Assembly: GCA_031421635.1 (NCBI GenBank)
Contig: JANOPA010000018.1
Span: 1 to 64,000 of the forward strand
Source of the DNA: JAPOKJ01 sp031421635
Lineage (GTDB): Bacteria; Pseudomonadota; Gammaproteobacteria; Burkholderiales; Burkholderiaceae_E
Direction: 5' to 3'
Length of the DNA stretch: 64,000 bases
Below, piece after piece: positions 17,159 to 26,467 of this stretch (the first letter of the stretch is position 1; every line of letters begins with the position of its first letter). Below the pieces are notes generated by a model. That model worked only from the letters and a program-made list of their open reading frames with translations. It was not told where the DNA came from and did no database searches. The position numbers were made by a program, and so were the translations under genes.

Positions 17159-18406
17159 CTACCGATCATGTACAGCTCTAAGCATCGCCTTTTCGGTATT
17201 TTTGATCAACCTGTAACGAGTCCCCCGTCCCACGCCTGATTGCGTGAGCAACCCAAGGGCGAGCAATTGAGTTAGGTCGCGATAGGCCGTGGCTCGGGAG
17301 CAAGTAGCAATGGTGGTATAAACGTCGGTGGATAGGCCATTCTTGAATCCATCTGGCGTGTCATACAATTTGTTGAGTACTTTGCGCTGCGCAGAGCTAA
17401 GGGCGGGATGTGCGAGCATAACTTTCTGCCAGAATTGATTCTTCTCGACGGCAACGTTAACGTGATTTATGGCGGCTTCAATGGCCATCGTCACGCAGCC
17501 TACAAACCAAACGACCCAATCGGTCACGTCCAGTTTTGCCTGGCCCGTCGCTACTTGAAGCTGATCATAATAGCCCTTGCGATCTAACCATAATTGCTGT
17601 GACAGGCTAAATAGACGCTGCACTTTCAGGGTTCCAAACACTTGCTGCCAGTCTTGGAAAAGTGCCAATTCAGCCAGCGCCCGCCCGAGTCGGCCATTGC
17701 CGTCTTCGTAAGGGTGAATCACTTCAAACCACAGATGAGCTATCGCTGCTCGCACCAGCCCGTCGGTGGGCCAGGAAGGAGTGCGGCTCTGGTCAAACCA
17801 GGATAGCAATTCAGTCATTTGAGCGGCAACCTCCTTTGATGAAGGTGCTTGGAAATGCACAATATCATTCCCACCCAAACTAGGCGTAACGATCTGCATA
17901 GGTTCGACGTGGCTACGATACTTGCCGACAACGATTCGACGCATGCCGCTACGCTCCATCGGAAATAAAGACGAATGCCAGGCGTGTAATACGGAGGGCG
18001 TAACCCGCTTGCCTTCTTGCACATGGGTTACGGCCGACTGCAAAATGTCCAGCATGCCCTCAGTAGCAATGTCTTGCCGGTTCGGCGATGAGGACAACCC
18101 TAAGCGCCGCGCCACTGAGGCCCGTACAGAGTTCAGTTGCAGCACCTCACCTTCAATGTGCGCGGTTGATTGAGCCTCCTTGACCCAGCCTTCTAATTGA
18201 ACGCCCGATTGATCGAGGAGATTCAACGAGGTCAACAGGCCCAATAATTGACCCTGAGAACTGCGCGCTTTTGAAAGTACTGGGCCTAGTGAAACCATGT
18301 CGACGTGAAGCCTAGGCCAATCAGGCGACTGCCAAATATAGGCTCTGCTACGAGCGGTATAAAATGCTTTAGAAGCTAATAGAAGAGTGCGTTTTCGGGA
18401 GGTCAT
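17159..18406 (-). CDS. Fic-domain protein, probable AMPylase
   Basis: A 415-residue Fic protein. The core motif HPYEDGNGRLGR (231-242) keeps the catalytic His and the GNGR anion loop, so transfer of AMP from ATP to a target hydroxyl is likely. A class II-type inhibitory motif TAHIEG (81-86, [S/T]xxxE[G/N]) lies N-terminal, so activity should be held back by its Glu until released. The N-terminal part resembles the DUF4172 region of larger Fic proteins, and the C-terminal 80 residues (SSAQRKVLNKLYDTPDGF, ATAYRDLTQLLALGLL) look like a winged helix that could bind DNA. The gene stands alone, and the target is unknown. Its promoter is dense with inverted repeats. Confidence 0.9.
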   Translation of the reverse strand: MTSRKRTLLLASKAFYTARSRAYIWQSPDWPRLHVDMVSLGPVLSKARSSQGQLLGLLTSLNLLDQSGVQLEGWVKEAQSTAHIEGEVLQLNSVRASVARRLGLSSSPNRQDIATEGMLDILQSAVTHVQEGKRVTPSVLHAWHSSLFPMERSGMRRIVVGKYRSHVEPMQIVTPSLGGNDIVHFQAPSSKEVAAQMTELLSWFDQSRTPSWPTDGLVRAAIAHLWFEVIHPYEDGNGRLGRALAELALFQDWQQVFGTLKVQRLFSLSQQLWLDRKGYYDQLQVATGQAKLDVTDWVVWFVGCVTMAIEAAINHVNVAVEKNQFWQKVMLAHPALSSAQRKVLNKLYDTPDGFKNGLSTDVYTTIATCSRATAYRDLTQLLALGLLTQSGVGRGTRYRLIKNTEKAMLRAVHDR

Positions 18407-18469
18407 GAAGCGTATTTTATAGTAATACGCTTCATTGTGTGAAGCGTAAAATTACGATTTGCGCTTCAC
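18407..18469 (-). promoter_or_regulatory. Operator-like inverted repeats at the fic promoter
   Basis: Four GAAGCG half-sites in alternating direction. Perfect pairs are GAAGCGTATT/AATACGCTTC (18407-18416 and 18424-18433), TACGCTTCA/TGAAGCGTA (18426-18434 and 18440-18448) and GTGAAGCG/CGCTTCAC (18439-18446 and 18462-18469). On the minus strand a TTCACA (18438-18443) and a TATAAA (18416-18421) are 16 nt apart, and the TATAAA ends 9 nt before the ATG, so the mRNA may be almost leaderless. Binding of a repressor here, perhaps the Fic protein's own winged helix, would block the promoter. Confidence 0.65.
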
Positions 18470-18492
18470 GTGCCCTTCAAATGAGCAGTATC

Positions 18493-19059
18493 TCAACCCC
18501 GAAGTTGCGGGTCCAGCACCTGCCCTTCATCAAGCTGAACCCCGAAAGTATTCAGCAACATCGACACCTGGGTGTACTGCCCTGCGGTAAACACAACATC
18601 CATGCACTGCTGGTCGCTGAAGTGGGTTTTCAACGCCTTCCAGGTGGAGTCGCTCACAAATTGACGGGCATGCAGTTCGTCGCTGGCGCGGATCAGAGCC
18701 GCGTCGGCGGCGCTCCAAGCTGATGCGTCAGCACCTTGCTTAATGGCGACGATCTCAGCGTCGCTCAAACCGGCGCGCTGACCAATCGGGACATGCTGGG
18801 TCCATTCATAGCCTGAGCCGCATAAAAAGCCGGTCCGGAGGACGACAATTTCGCGTTCGCGGCTAGGCAAGGTGTTTTTTTTACTCAACACATAACTACC
18901 CCATCCCATAAAACCGCGCATGGCGTCAGGGTGATTGAGCAGGGTTTTAAAGATATTGAGCATGGTGCCCCTGCTCACCATCGGTGCGGCCAGCTCGGCT
19001 TGCTCGGGGGTCCATCGATCTTCCGCCACGGGTGCAATTCTCGGCGCGTTCAGGTGCAT
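18493..19059 (-). CDS. Carboxymuconolactone decarboxylase/AhpD-like protein
   Basis: A 188-residue all-helical protein of the CMD/AhpD superfamily. The core REREIVVLRTGFLCGSGYEWTQHVPIGQRAGLSDAEI carries the family's Glu, Cys and His, but the second Cys of an AhpD CxxC is absent (CGSG), so a peroxidase-type disulphide reaction is unlikely. Members with this pattern are often lyases or unassigned. The gene is divergent from the CoA-transferase and acyl-CoA dehydrogenase genes, about 115 nt away, which hints at a role in the same catabolism. Confidence 0.8.
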   Translation of the reverse strand: MHLNAPRIAPVAEDRWTPEQAELAAPMVSRGTMLNIFKTLLNHPDAMRGFMGWGSYVLSKKNTLPSREREIVVLRTGFLCGSGYEWTQHVPIGQRAGLSDAEIVAIKQGADASAWSAADAALIRASDELHARQFVSDSTWKALKTHFSDQQCMDVVFTAGQYTQVSMLLNTFGVQLDEGQVLDPQLRG

Positions 19060-19175
19060 GGTGATTCCTTAAGAGTGGTGAGACGGGTTCCGTTCTGATC
19101 GTACCTGTTGATTTCAAACGCTGCGCGCGGCATACCATCAGCATTATTGTGAATTCACCATTTTTGGGACGATTG

Positions 19176-20360
19176 ATGAGTTACGACGCACCGTTCGCCA
19201 AGCTAAAAGTTATTGACCTCAGCCAAGGTATTGCCGGCCCTTACTGCGCCATGCTTTTGGCTCAGCAGGGTGCTGACGTGATCAAGGTGGAAAGCCCTGG
19301 CGACGGCGACTGGAGTCGAGGTCTGGGTGCGCGCTACGGCGATCACACGGCCTTCTCTATTGTTGGGAATCTCGGCAAGCGCGCCATCGCCATTGATTTG
19401 AAGCAAGACGAAGGCAAAGCCGTGCTGTGGCGCTTAATCGCGGGCGCGGACGTGTTCATTGAAGGCTTTCGTCCTGGGGTCATTCAAAGACTTGGTTTTG
19501 GCTTTGAGGCAGTCTCAGCCCGAGAGCCCAAGCTGCTTTACCTGTCCATTTCAGGCTTTGGGCAAACCGGCCCTCTCGCCGAGCGCCCAGCCATGGACCC
19601 CGTGCTTCAGGCCTTCACCGGGCTGACCGGCGAAAACCACGGCGATGATGGCATTCCGCACAGGGTTCCCGTGATTCCTGTGGATATGGTGACGTCACTG
19701 TACGCGTTTCAGGCTTTGTCGTCGGCGCTCTATGCCCGCCGGGACGAAAGCAAGGGACGCTACCTCGATGCCAGCTTGTTGCAAGGCGCGGCAGGCCTGC
19801 AGGCGATCCGCATGATGTCCGCGTATCTCGAAGGGGGGACGGTGCGCCCAGGAGGCGTACCCGCAGGGATTTTTAAAACTGTAGATGGCTGGATGTCGAT
19901 CACCGCGATTCGCCAAAATGAGTGGTTGGCTTTGTGCCAAGCGCTTGAACAAACTGCGCTCATTGAAGACCCGAGATTTGTCACGCTAAAAGCACGTTTC
20001 GAGCATGAGGCGGTATTGATGGACCTCTTACGAAAGGTCATCGCGTTGCAATCAAGCGCCGAGCTTGCGAAGCGCCTAAGCAAGGCCGACGTCATGCATG
20101 AGCGGGTCAACCGTTATGCGGATTTTCTCAAGGAACCTCATGTGGTGCAAACCCAGGCCGTTGCGTGGCTCAGCCAGCCCGATGTTTCTCAGCCCGTGCC
20201 GCTGGGCAACCTTCCCGGGATGGCGCCCTTTAGAGACGGTACGCCGCTGGCGACTGCACCACGGGTGGGTCATCACACCGAGGCTATTCTTCTGGAGCAT
20301 GGTTTTGCGGCGAGTGAGATTGCCGATCTTGCGACCCGCAAAGTGATCGAACTTGCATAA
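19176..20360 (+). CDS. CaiB/BaiF (family III) CoA-transferase
   Basis: A 394-residue cytosolic enzyme that moves CoA between carboxylic acids. The N-terminal KVIDLSQGIAGPYCAMLLAQQGADVIKVE is typical of the family, and the catalytic Asp is seen at about residue 170 in PVDMVTSLYAFQALSSALYAR (Asp169 in formyl-CoA transferase). The ATG is chosen over a GTG 27 nt upstream because the family usually begins close to this strand. Two acyl-CoA dehydrogenase genes follow 54 nt later, so it probably activates an acid that they then oxidise. The substrate is not evident. Confidence 0.88.
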   Translation: MSYDAPFAKLKVIDLSQGIAGPYCAMLLAQQGADVIKVESPGDGDWSRGLGARYGDHTAFSIVGNLGKRAIAIDLKQDEGKAVLWRLIAGADVFIEGFRPGVIQRLGFGFEAVSAREPKLLYLSISGFGQTGPLAERPAMDPVLQAFTGLTGENHGDDGIPHRVPVIPVDMVTSLYAFQALSSALYARRDESKGRYLDASLLQGAAGLQAIRMMSAYLEGGTVRPGGVPAGIFKTVDGWMSITAIRQNEWLALCQALEQTALIEDPRFVTLKARFEHEAVLMDLLRKVIALQSSAELAKRLSKADVMHERVNRYADFLKEPHVVQTQAVAWLSQPDVSQPVPLGNLPGMAPFRDGTPLATAPRVGHHTEAILLEHGFAASEIADLATRKVIELA

Positions 20361-20414
20361 TGGGCCTATCATTTAGTTTGTAATGAGTCACCTTCAAATC
20401 AGCCGGAGTCGATC

Positions 20415-21632
20415 TTGTCCGAAACCTCTGAATCTCCTCGCATCGAACCTCGAGACTTAAGCGATTTTCGCAGCGATACCCGCGCTTGGCTGCTCGCCAA
20501 CTGCCCGCCCGATATGCGTACGCCCATGAGTAGTGAAGATGACACTTGTTGGGGAGGACGAAAAGCAGTGTTTTCATCCGAGGGGCAAAAGCTCTGGCTG
20601 GAGCGCATGGGCGCTCGCGGCTGGACCGTACCTACCTGGCCGCACGAATACGGCGGCGGTGGCTTGAGCCCTGCGCAGGCCAAAGTATTGGCGCAAGAAA
20701 TGCGCGCCCTGGGCTGTAGATCGCCTCTGGCTAGCTTTGGTATCTGGATGCTCGGACCGGCCCTGCTCAAGTTTGGCACCGAAGCGCAAAAACGCGAGCA
20801 CATGCCAAAAATCGCGCGCGGAGAAATCCGTTGGTGCCAAGGATATTCCGAGCCTAATGCAGGCTCCGATCTTGCTGCACTGCAAACTAAGGCCGAGGAC
20901 CGTGGCGACCACTATCTGGTCAACGGACAAAAAATCTGGACTTCGTACGCCGATAAGGCCGACTGGATATTTTGTCTGGTCCGTACCGATTTTGCCGCCA
21001 AGAAGCACACCGGTATCAGCTTTGTACTGTTCGATATGGCCAGCCCAGGAGTCGCCACTAAGCCGATTCGGCTAATCTCTGGAGCCTCGCCATTTTGCGA
21101 AACATTCTTCGAGAATGTGCGCGTCGAGAAACATAACCTGGTGGGGGTGCCGGGTGGCGGCTGGGATGTTGCCAAATATTTGCTCACTCATGAACGAGAG
21201 ATGATCAGTGGCATCGGTGATCGAGGCGTGGGCCGCCCCTTGGGGCAAGTGCTGGCCGACAAGGTGGGCCGCGATGAGCAGGGCCGTCTGGCCGATCCGA
21301 TGCTACGCGCTCAGGTGGCTGAGTTTGAAGTGGATGAGGCCGCGTTTCGTTTGATGATGGAGCGTTTCGGTGAGCTGGCCAAGGCGGGCACGGCGCATCC
21401 AGCGTATTCCTCCGCACTCAAGTATTACGGCGCAGAGTTGAACAAACGGCGCCATGAACTCTTGATGAGTGCGGGTGGCAGCGAGGCTCTTGAATGGGAC
21501 AGCGAGCGCTCGAGCCAAGGCGCAGCGGTACGAACCTGGCTTCGCACCAAGGGCAATTCGATTGAAGGTGGTACGAGCGAGGTACAGCTCGGTGTCATCA
21601 GCAAACGAATTCTTGAACTGCCTGGCGCTTGA
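20415..21632 (+). CDS. Acyl-CoA dehydrogenase, subunit 1
   Basis: A 405-residue flavoprotein. Seen are the N-terminal helical domain, the flavin and substrate strand motif GYSEPNAGSDLAALQTKAEDRGDHY (a clear acyl-CoA dehydrogenase signature), VNGQKIWTSYADKADW, and a C-terminal IEGGTSEVQLGVISKRIL, as in long-chain and steroid side-chain enzymes. The apparent start is TTG (TTG TCC GAA), as no ATG fits before the conserved part. The next gene overlaps in a TGATG junction and encodes a second dehydrogenase, so the two may form a mixed tetramer as in actinobacterial ChsE/FadE pairs; that is inference. Confidence 0.9.
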   Translation: MSETSESPRIEPRDLSDFRSDTRAWLLANCPPDMRTPMSSEDDTCWGGRKAVFSSEGQKLWLERMGARGWTVPTWPHEYGGGGLSPAQAKVLAQEMRALGCRSPLASFGIWMLGPALLKFGTEAQKREHMPKIARGEIRWCQGYSEPNAGSDLAALQTKAEDRGDHYLVNGQKIWTSYADKADWIFCLVRTDFAAKKHTGISFVLFDMASPGVATKPIRLISGASPFCETFFENVRVEKHNLVGVPGGGWDVAKYLLTHEREMISGIGDRGVGRPLGQVLADKVGRDEQGRLADPMLRAQVAEFEVDEAAFRLMMERFGELAKAGTAHPAYSSALKYYGAELNKRRHELLMSAGGSEALEWDSERSSQGAAVRTWLRTKGNSIEGGTSEVQLGVISKRILELPGA

Positions 21633-22792
21633 TGACGGGAACCACGATGGCACTGATACTGAACGAAGAACAAGGCATGCTGCGCGACAGCGCGGCACAA
21701 TTTCTGGCAAAAAATGCCACAGTTGCCCATTTACGAAAGTTGCGCGACACGAAGGATGCGGACGGCTTCTCGCGCGCGGTCTGGAAACAATTCAATGAAA
21801 TGGGCTTTACCGGTATGCTGGTCCCCGAAGCGCAAGGTGGGCTTGGTTTGGGATTTGTTGAGATGGGCGCGTTGATGGAGCAAGTCGGGCATCACTTGAG
21901 CGCCTCACCGTTTCTCGCCAGTAGCGTATTGGCAGTGACTGCACTTCGGCAGTTGGGGACGGTGGCGCAACAGGCCGAATGGTTGCCACGGCTGGCCTCA
22001 GGCCAAGCAATCGCGACTTTGGCGATTGATGAGGCCAGTAAACATCAGCCGCAGCATATTGAAGTGACCGCACGGAGGACCAGTTCCGGCTGGCAGTTGG
22101 ACGGTCAAAAGACCTTCGTGTTGGAGGGTCATAGCGCCGATCTTTTGATTGTTGTTGCGCGTACCTCGCCGGATGCGCTCGGCCTCTTTCTCCTGCCTAG
22201 CAAGCTTAAGGAGCCGGTATCGCATGGCCTCAAGATTGAACGGGTGAACCTGGTTGATTCTCGACCGGTGGCGCGGGTGACCCTGCAATCTGTGGTGCTT
22301 GGGGCCGATGCCCAGCTCGGAGGCGAGGCCGCCGGTGATGCGAGCCTGGCTTTACGACATATTCTTGACGCTGGCCGCGCCGCGTGTGCCGCAGAACTTT
22401 TAGGCATTGCCGATGAAGTTTTTCAACGAACCGTCAAATACCTGAAAGAGCGCCAGCAATTTGGGCGCCGGATAGGCGAATTTCAAGCGCTTCAGCATCG
22501 TGCTGCGACTCTTTTCTGCGATATTGAAATGGCTCGTGCGGCGGTGATGAAAGCCCTGCACACGCTAGATGCCGACCCTAGCAAGGCAAGCCAATGGGTA
22601 ACGATCGCGAAAGCACGTGCTGGCAGTAGTGCCACGCTCTGCGTCCAGGAAGGTGTGCAAATGCACGGTGGCATGGGTATGACCGACGAATTTGAAATCG
22701 GCTTTTTTATGAAACGTGCGCGGGTTTTGCAAGAGTTGTTGGGTGATGCAAACTATCATCAGGATCAACTGGCCAAGACACGTGGTTATTGA
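21632..22792 (+). CDS. Acyl-CoA dehydrogenase, subunit 2
   Basis: A 386-residue paralogue of the upstream enzyme. The fold is clear from LNEEQGMLRDSAAQFLAKNA at the start, the RQQFGRRIGEFQALQHRAA helix and HGGMGMTDEFEIGFFMKRA near the end. The mid-protein flavin motif is poorly kept (ATLAIDEASKHQPQ where the sister protein has GYSEPNAGSD), as in the less active partner of heteromeric dehydrogenases. The ATG at 21632 overlaps the upstream stop; an ATG at 21647 is an equally good start. With the CoA-transferase it forms a three-gene operon. Confidence 0.88.
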   Translation: MTGTTMALILNEEQGMLRDSAAQFLAKNATVAHLRKLRDTKDADGFSRAVWKQFNEMGFTGMLVPEAQGGLGLGFVEMGALMEQVGHHLSASPFLASSVLAVTALRQLGTVAQQAEWLPRLASGQAIATLAIDEASKHQPQHIEVTARRTSSGWQLDGQKTFVLEGHSADLLIVVARTSPDALGLFLLPSKLKEPVSHGLKIERVNLVDSRPVARVTLQSVVLGADAQLGGEAAGDASLALRHILDAGRAACAAELLGIADEVFQRTVKYLKERQQFGRRIGEFQALQHRAATLFCDIEMARAAVMKALHTLDADPSKASQWVTIAKARAGSSATLCVQEGVQMHGGMGMTDEFEIGFFMKRARVLQELLGDANYHQDQLAKTRGY

Positions 22793-23279
22793 GTATCTCT
22801 GCCCATAGGCTTGCCGATTCTCCTACATTGAGAACTCGTCCGAACCTACTAAAAATAACTATACTTTGGCGGCGCGGTGCGTTAATGTTTACGAAAGTCC
22901 TTTTAAACATCGTTTGTTTAAGGGCTGCGCTATCGCCTCATTTGTGACGATGCATGGCTGGAGCGCCGCGCGTTCGTTGCAAAAATAATGATGTTGCTGT
23001 CATCTGCCGGTGCGCTATAGCGTTACAAGTAATATGAGAGCCAACTTTCAAGTGAGCCCTTCCCGCACCAAGACGGCCCGGCGCCGTGGGCATGCTTTAT
23101 GCGTGTGCTTAAGTGGGTCGTTGGCGGAGAGTGTGTTGCCACTGAGTAACATCATGTCTACCAATCATCGTAAAGTCACTCGCGTTCGTCTGAATGGCTT
23201 TCGAGGTCAGCCTTTGAGCATGAGACCGTGTAGCTAACTTATTGTTTTCTGTCTAGTAAGTACTGTTGGGGGATTTACC
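22793..23279 (+). promoter_or_regulatory. Long leader of prkA operon with sigma-S-like -10
   Basis: A 487-nt region without a convincing gene. CTATACTT at 22859-22866 fits the extended -10 preferred by sigma-S, and yeaG-yeaH of E. coli is a sigma-S target. No good -35 is seen. TTAAACA/TGTTTAA (22903-22909 and 22915-22921) is a nearby inverted repeat. If this is the promoter, the leader is about 400 nt. A small frame at 23010-23237 looks like chance. GGGGGA precedes the prkA start. Confidence 0.4.
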
Positions 23280-25202
23280 ATGAGTTTCTTTGATTCTTAT
23301 CGTAAGGCTTACGCCAAGGGGCGCGACGAAGAGCTTTTGTTGCTTGACTATTTGCAGCTTTGCAAAACTGAGCCGCTTGCTTACGCAACCGCTGCTGAAC
23401 GCATGTTGGCCGCAATTGGTGAGCCAGAAATTGTCGATACGCGCACCGATGTTCGCCTGTCGCGCTTGTTCTCCAACCGAACGATTCGGCGTTACCCTGC
23501 CTTTCTCGAGTTTTACGGCATGGAAGATGCGATCTCCCAGATCGTCGCTTACTTTAAACATGCAGCCCAAGGCTTGGAGGAACGAAAGCAAGTTCTTTAC
23601 CTGCTGGGCCCGGTCGGGGGTGGCAAATCTTCAATCGCAGAACGACTGAAGCTCCTCATGGAGGCGTTCCCAATTTATGCGCTCAAGGGCTCGCCAGTGA
23701 ATGAATCGCCTCTGGGGCTTTTCAATGCGGATCGTGATGGCGCAACGCTTGAAGCCGAATATGGCATTCCTACACGTTATCTGAACACGATCATGAGCCC
23801 CTGGGCAGTGAAGCGCCTCAAAGAATTTGACGGCGACATTACTCAGTTCAAGGTGGTACGTATTCAACCGTCGGTGCTCAAGCAGGTCGCCATCTCTAAA
23901 ACAGAGCCCGGGGATGAAAATAATCAGGACATTTCAACGCTCGTCGGGAAAGTAGATATCCGCAAGCTTGAATCGCTCTCGCAAGATGATCCCGATGCTT
24001 ATAGCTATTCGGGTGGTCTGTGTCTTTCCAATCAAGGGCTGCTCGAATTCGTCGAAATGTTCAAAGCGCCCATCAAAATGTTGCATCCTTTGCTCACCGC
24101 AACTCAAGAAGGCAACTTCAAAGGCACTGAAGGCTTTTCGGCCATACCCTTCCAAGGCCTTATTCTGGCCCACTCGAACGAGAGCGAATGGACCACTTTT
24201 CGCAACAACCGTAACAACGAGGCGTTCCTTGATCGCGTTTATATCGTCAAGGTGCCCTATTGTCTCCAAGTCTCCGAAGAAGTACGCATCTATCGCAAGC
24301 TCCTAAAGCATAGCTCGCTTTCATTGGCACCCTGTGCACCCGGCACGCTTGAAATGATGGCGCAGTTTGCGATTTTGACGCGGGTTAAGGACCCTGAGAA
24401 TTCAAGTATCTTCTCCAAGATGCGCGTTTACGATGGCGAGAACCTAAAGGACGTCGAGCCCAATGCCAAAACTTATCAGGAGTATCGCGACTACGCGGGC
24501 ATAGATGAAGGTATGACCGGCATCTCCACGAGGTTTTCTTACAAGGTGTTGTCCTCGGTCTTTAACTACGACCAAACCGAGATTGCCGCCAACCCAGTCC
24601 ATCTGATGTACGTGCTTGAGCAGCGCTTGTTGCGCGAGCAATTGCCCGAGGACACGCAACGACGCTATGTGGAGTTCATCAAAGCCTACTTGGCGCCGCG
24701 TTATGCAGAATTTATTGGTAAGGAAATTCAAACCGCCTATCTCGAGTCTTACTCGGAATATGGTCAGAATATCTTTGATCGCTACGTAACCTATGCCGAT
24801 TACTGGATTCAGGACGAGGATTACCGTGACCAGGAAACCGGTGAGAGCTTTGATCGCGCCCAGCTCAATGCTGAGCTCGAGAAGATCGAAAAGCCCGCAG
24901 GCATCGCCAATCCTAAGGACTTCCGTAACGAGATTGTGAACTTCGTGTTGCGGGCACGAGCCAATCATGGGGGTAAGAATCCGGGCTGGACAAGCTACGA
25001 AAAATTGCGCGAGGTCATCGAGAAAAAAATGTTCTCGAATACCGAGGAATTGTTGCCGGTGATTTCCTTCAATGCGAAGGCCTCGGTCGAAGACAAGCGC
25101 AAGCATGAAAGTTTTGTAGCCAGAATGGTCGAAAAGGGGTATACAGAGAAGCAAGTCCGACTGTTGTGTGAATGGTATTTACGAGTTCGCAAGTCTCAAT
25201 AA
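23280..25202 (+). CDS. prkA: PrkA/YeaG-family serine protein kinase
   Basis: A 640-residue protein of the PrkA family. It starts with a AAA-type P-loop domain (Walker A GPVGGGKSS, about residue 111) and carries the usual family blocks NTIMSPWAVKRLKEF, GGLCLSNQGLLEFVEMFKAP, LTATQEGNFKGTEGF and HSNESEW. The C-terminal part has the kinase-like region. PrkA proteins act in starvation and stress responses, and some work shows ATP-dependent protease activity. It lies 14 nt before the yeaH homologue, and SpoVR follows, the standard three-gene set. Confidence 0.95.
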   Translation: MSFFDSYRKAYAKGRDEELLLLDYLQLCKTEPLAYATAAERMLAAIGEPEIVDTRTDVRLSRLFSNRTIRRYPAFLEFYGMEDAISQIVAYFKHAAQGLEERKQVLYLLGPVGGGKSSIAERLKLLMEAFPIYALKGSPVNESPLGLFNADRDGATLEAEYGIPTRYLNTIMSPWAVKRLKEFDGDITQFKVVRIQPSVLKQVAISKTEPGDENNQDISTLVGKVDIRKLESLSQDDPDAYSYSGGLCLSNQGLLEFVEMFKAPIKMLHPLLTATQEGNFKGTEGFSAIPFQGLILAHSNESEWTTFRNNRNNEAFLDRVYIVKVPYCLQVSEEVRIYRKLLKHSSLSLAPCAPGTLEMMAQFAILTRVKDPENSSIFSKMRVYDGENLKDVEPNAKTYQEYRDYAGIDEGMTGISTRFSYKVLSSVFNYDQTEIAANPVHLMYVLEQRLLREQLPEDTQRRYVEFIKAYLAPRYAEFIGKEIQTAYLESYSEYGQNIFDRYVTYADYWIQDEDYRDQETGESFDRAQLNAELEKIEKPAGIANPKDFRNEIVNFVLRARANHGGKNPGWTSYEKLREVIEKKMFSNTEELLPVISFNAKASVEDKRKHESFVARMVEKGYTEKQVRLLCEWYLRVRKSQ

Positions 25203-25216
25203 GCTAGCGAGGTGCC

Positions 25217-26464
25217 ATGTCAGTAGTCATCGACCGCCGTCTGAATGATCGCAACAAAAGCGCGGTCAATCGCGAACGTTTTATGCGCCGTTATAAGGCG
25301 CACATTCAACGTGCTGTGGGCGATATGGTGGCTGAGCGCTCGATCAAAGAGATGGAGCGCGGCGGAACCGTCAAAATTCCTACCAAAGACATCACCGAGC
25401 CATCTTTTCGACATGGCAAGGGTGGTGATCACGAAACGATCCATCCGGGCAATCGCAAGTTCCAAAAAGGCGATCAGATCGAAAGACCCAAAGGCGGTCA
25501 AGGTCAGGGCGATGGTGAAGAGGGTGGCGATGGCGAAGGCGAGGACAGTTTTAGCTTCGCCCTGTCGCGCGAAGAATTCATGGCGATTTTTTTCGATGAT
25601 CTTGCGCTTCCGAATTTGATCCGCACCTCTGTCGGAGATATTGCCGAGTACAAGCTTCAGCGCGCCGGTTATACGCATTCGGGCGCGCCAACGAATATGT
25701 CGATCCCGCGCTCCCTGCGCCAAGCCTTAGGGCGACGCATCGCCCTCACGGGCAGTCTGAAACGACGATTGTCTGAACTCGAGATTCTCGAGCCCAAAGT
25801 ATCGAGCGCCGTCGAGCAACAAAAATATGCATTGGAGGTACTTGAGCTAAGGAAGCGCATAAAAAGAGTGCCTTTTCTCGACGACATCGATTTACGTTAT
25901 CGCCATCGAGTAAAAGTTGCGGTGCCTCGCAGTCAGGCGGTGATGTTCTGCTTGATGGATGTTTCTGGCTCGATGGACGAGAATAAAAAGGATCTTGCTA
26001 AGCGCTTCTTCACCCTGCTCTACATGTTTTTGAGTCGCAAGTATGAAAAGGTGGAGGTGGTCTTCGTGCGCCACACCGATGACGCCGAGGAGGTTGATGA
26101 AGAACGTTTCTTTCATGATCCGAAAACGGGTGGAACCGTCGTGCTTTCAGCCTTGCACCTGATGGGCGAGATCATGGCGGCGCGCTTCCCCCATGAACAG
26201 TGGAATATCTACGGCGCTCAAGCCTCGGACGGCGATGCCTTTGGGGCCGATCCAGAAAAGAGTCGCATTTACCTTGAAGATGAACTCATGCCGAAGGTGC
26301 GGCATTTTGCATACGTCGAAATAGATACCCCTCACTCTCGTTTGTCGACCTTGGCGGCCGCCTACAGTCGTATCGCGAGCACTCAGTTCGATATGGCTGA
26401 AGTTCAGGAAAGGTCTGACATCTACCCAGTGTTTCGAAAACTATTTAGCAAGAAGGCAGCCTAG
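25217..26464 (+). CDS. yeaH: YeaH/YhbH (DUF444) protein
   Basis: A 415-residue protein of the DUF444 family. The N-terminal half has a basic segment and a Gly/Asp/Glu-rich linker (KGGQGQGDGEEGGDGEGED). The C-terminal half is a von Willebrand A-type domain with the metal site DVSGSM at about residue 248. It is a partner of PrkA in stress and sporulation-like programmes, possibly a substrate or scaffold. It sits between prkA and spoVR with gaps of 14 and 3 nt. Confidence 0.93.
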   Translation: MSVVIDRRLNDRNKSAVNRERFMRRYKAHIQRAVGDMVAERSIKEMERGGTVKIPTKDITEPSFRHGKGGDHETIHPGNRKFQKGDQIERPKGGQGQGDGEEGGDGEGEDSFSFALSREEFMAIFFDDLALPNLIRTSVGDIAEYKLQRAGYTHSGAPTNMSIPRSLRQALGRRIALTGSLKRRLSELEILEPKVSSAVEQQKYALEVLELRKRIKRVPFLDDIDLRYRHRVKVAVPRSQAVMFCLMDVSGSMDENKKDLAKRFFTLLYMFLSRKYEKVEVVFVRHTDDAEEVDEERFFHDPKTGGTVVLSALHLMGEIMAARFPHEQWNIYGAQASDGDAFGADPEKSRIYLEDELMPKVRHFAYVEIDTPHSRLSTLAAAYSRIASTQFDMAEVQERSDIYPVFRKLFSKKAA

Positions 26465-26467
26465 GCT

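Noticed and set aside
23010..23237. 75-codon frame before prkA
   Set aside because: Low-complexity basic peptide without a ribosome site or family; more likely part of the leader.
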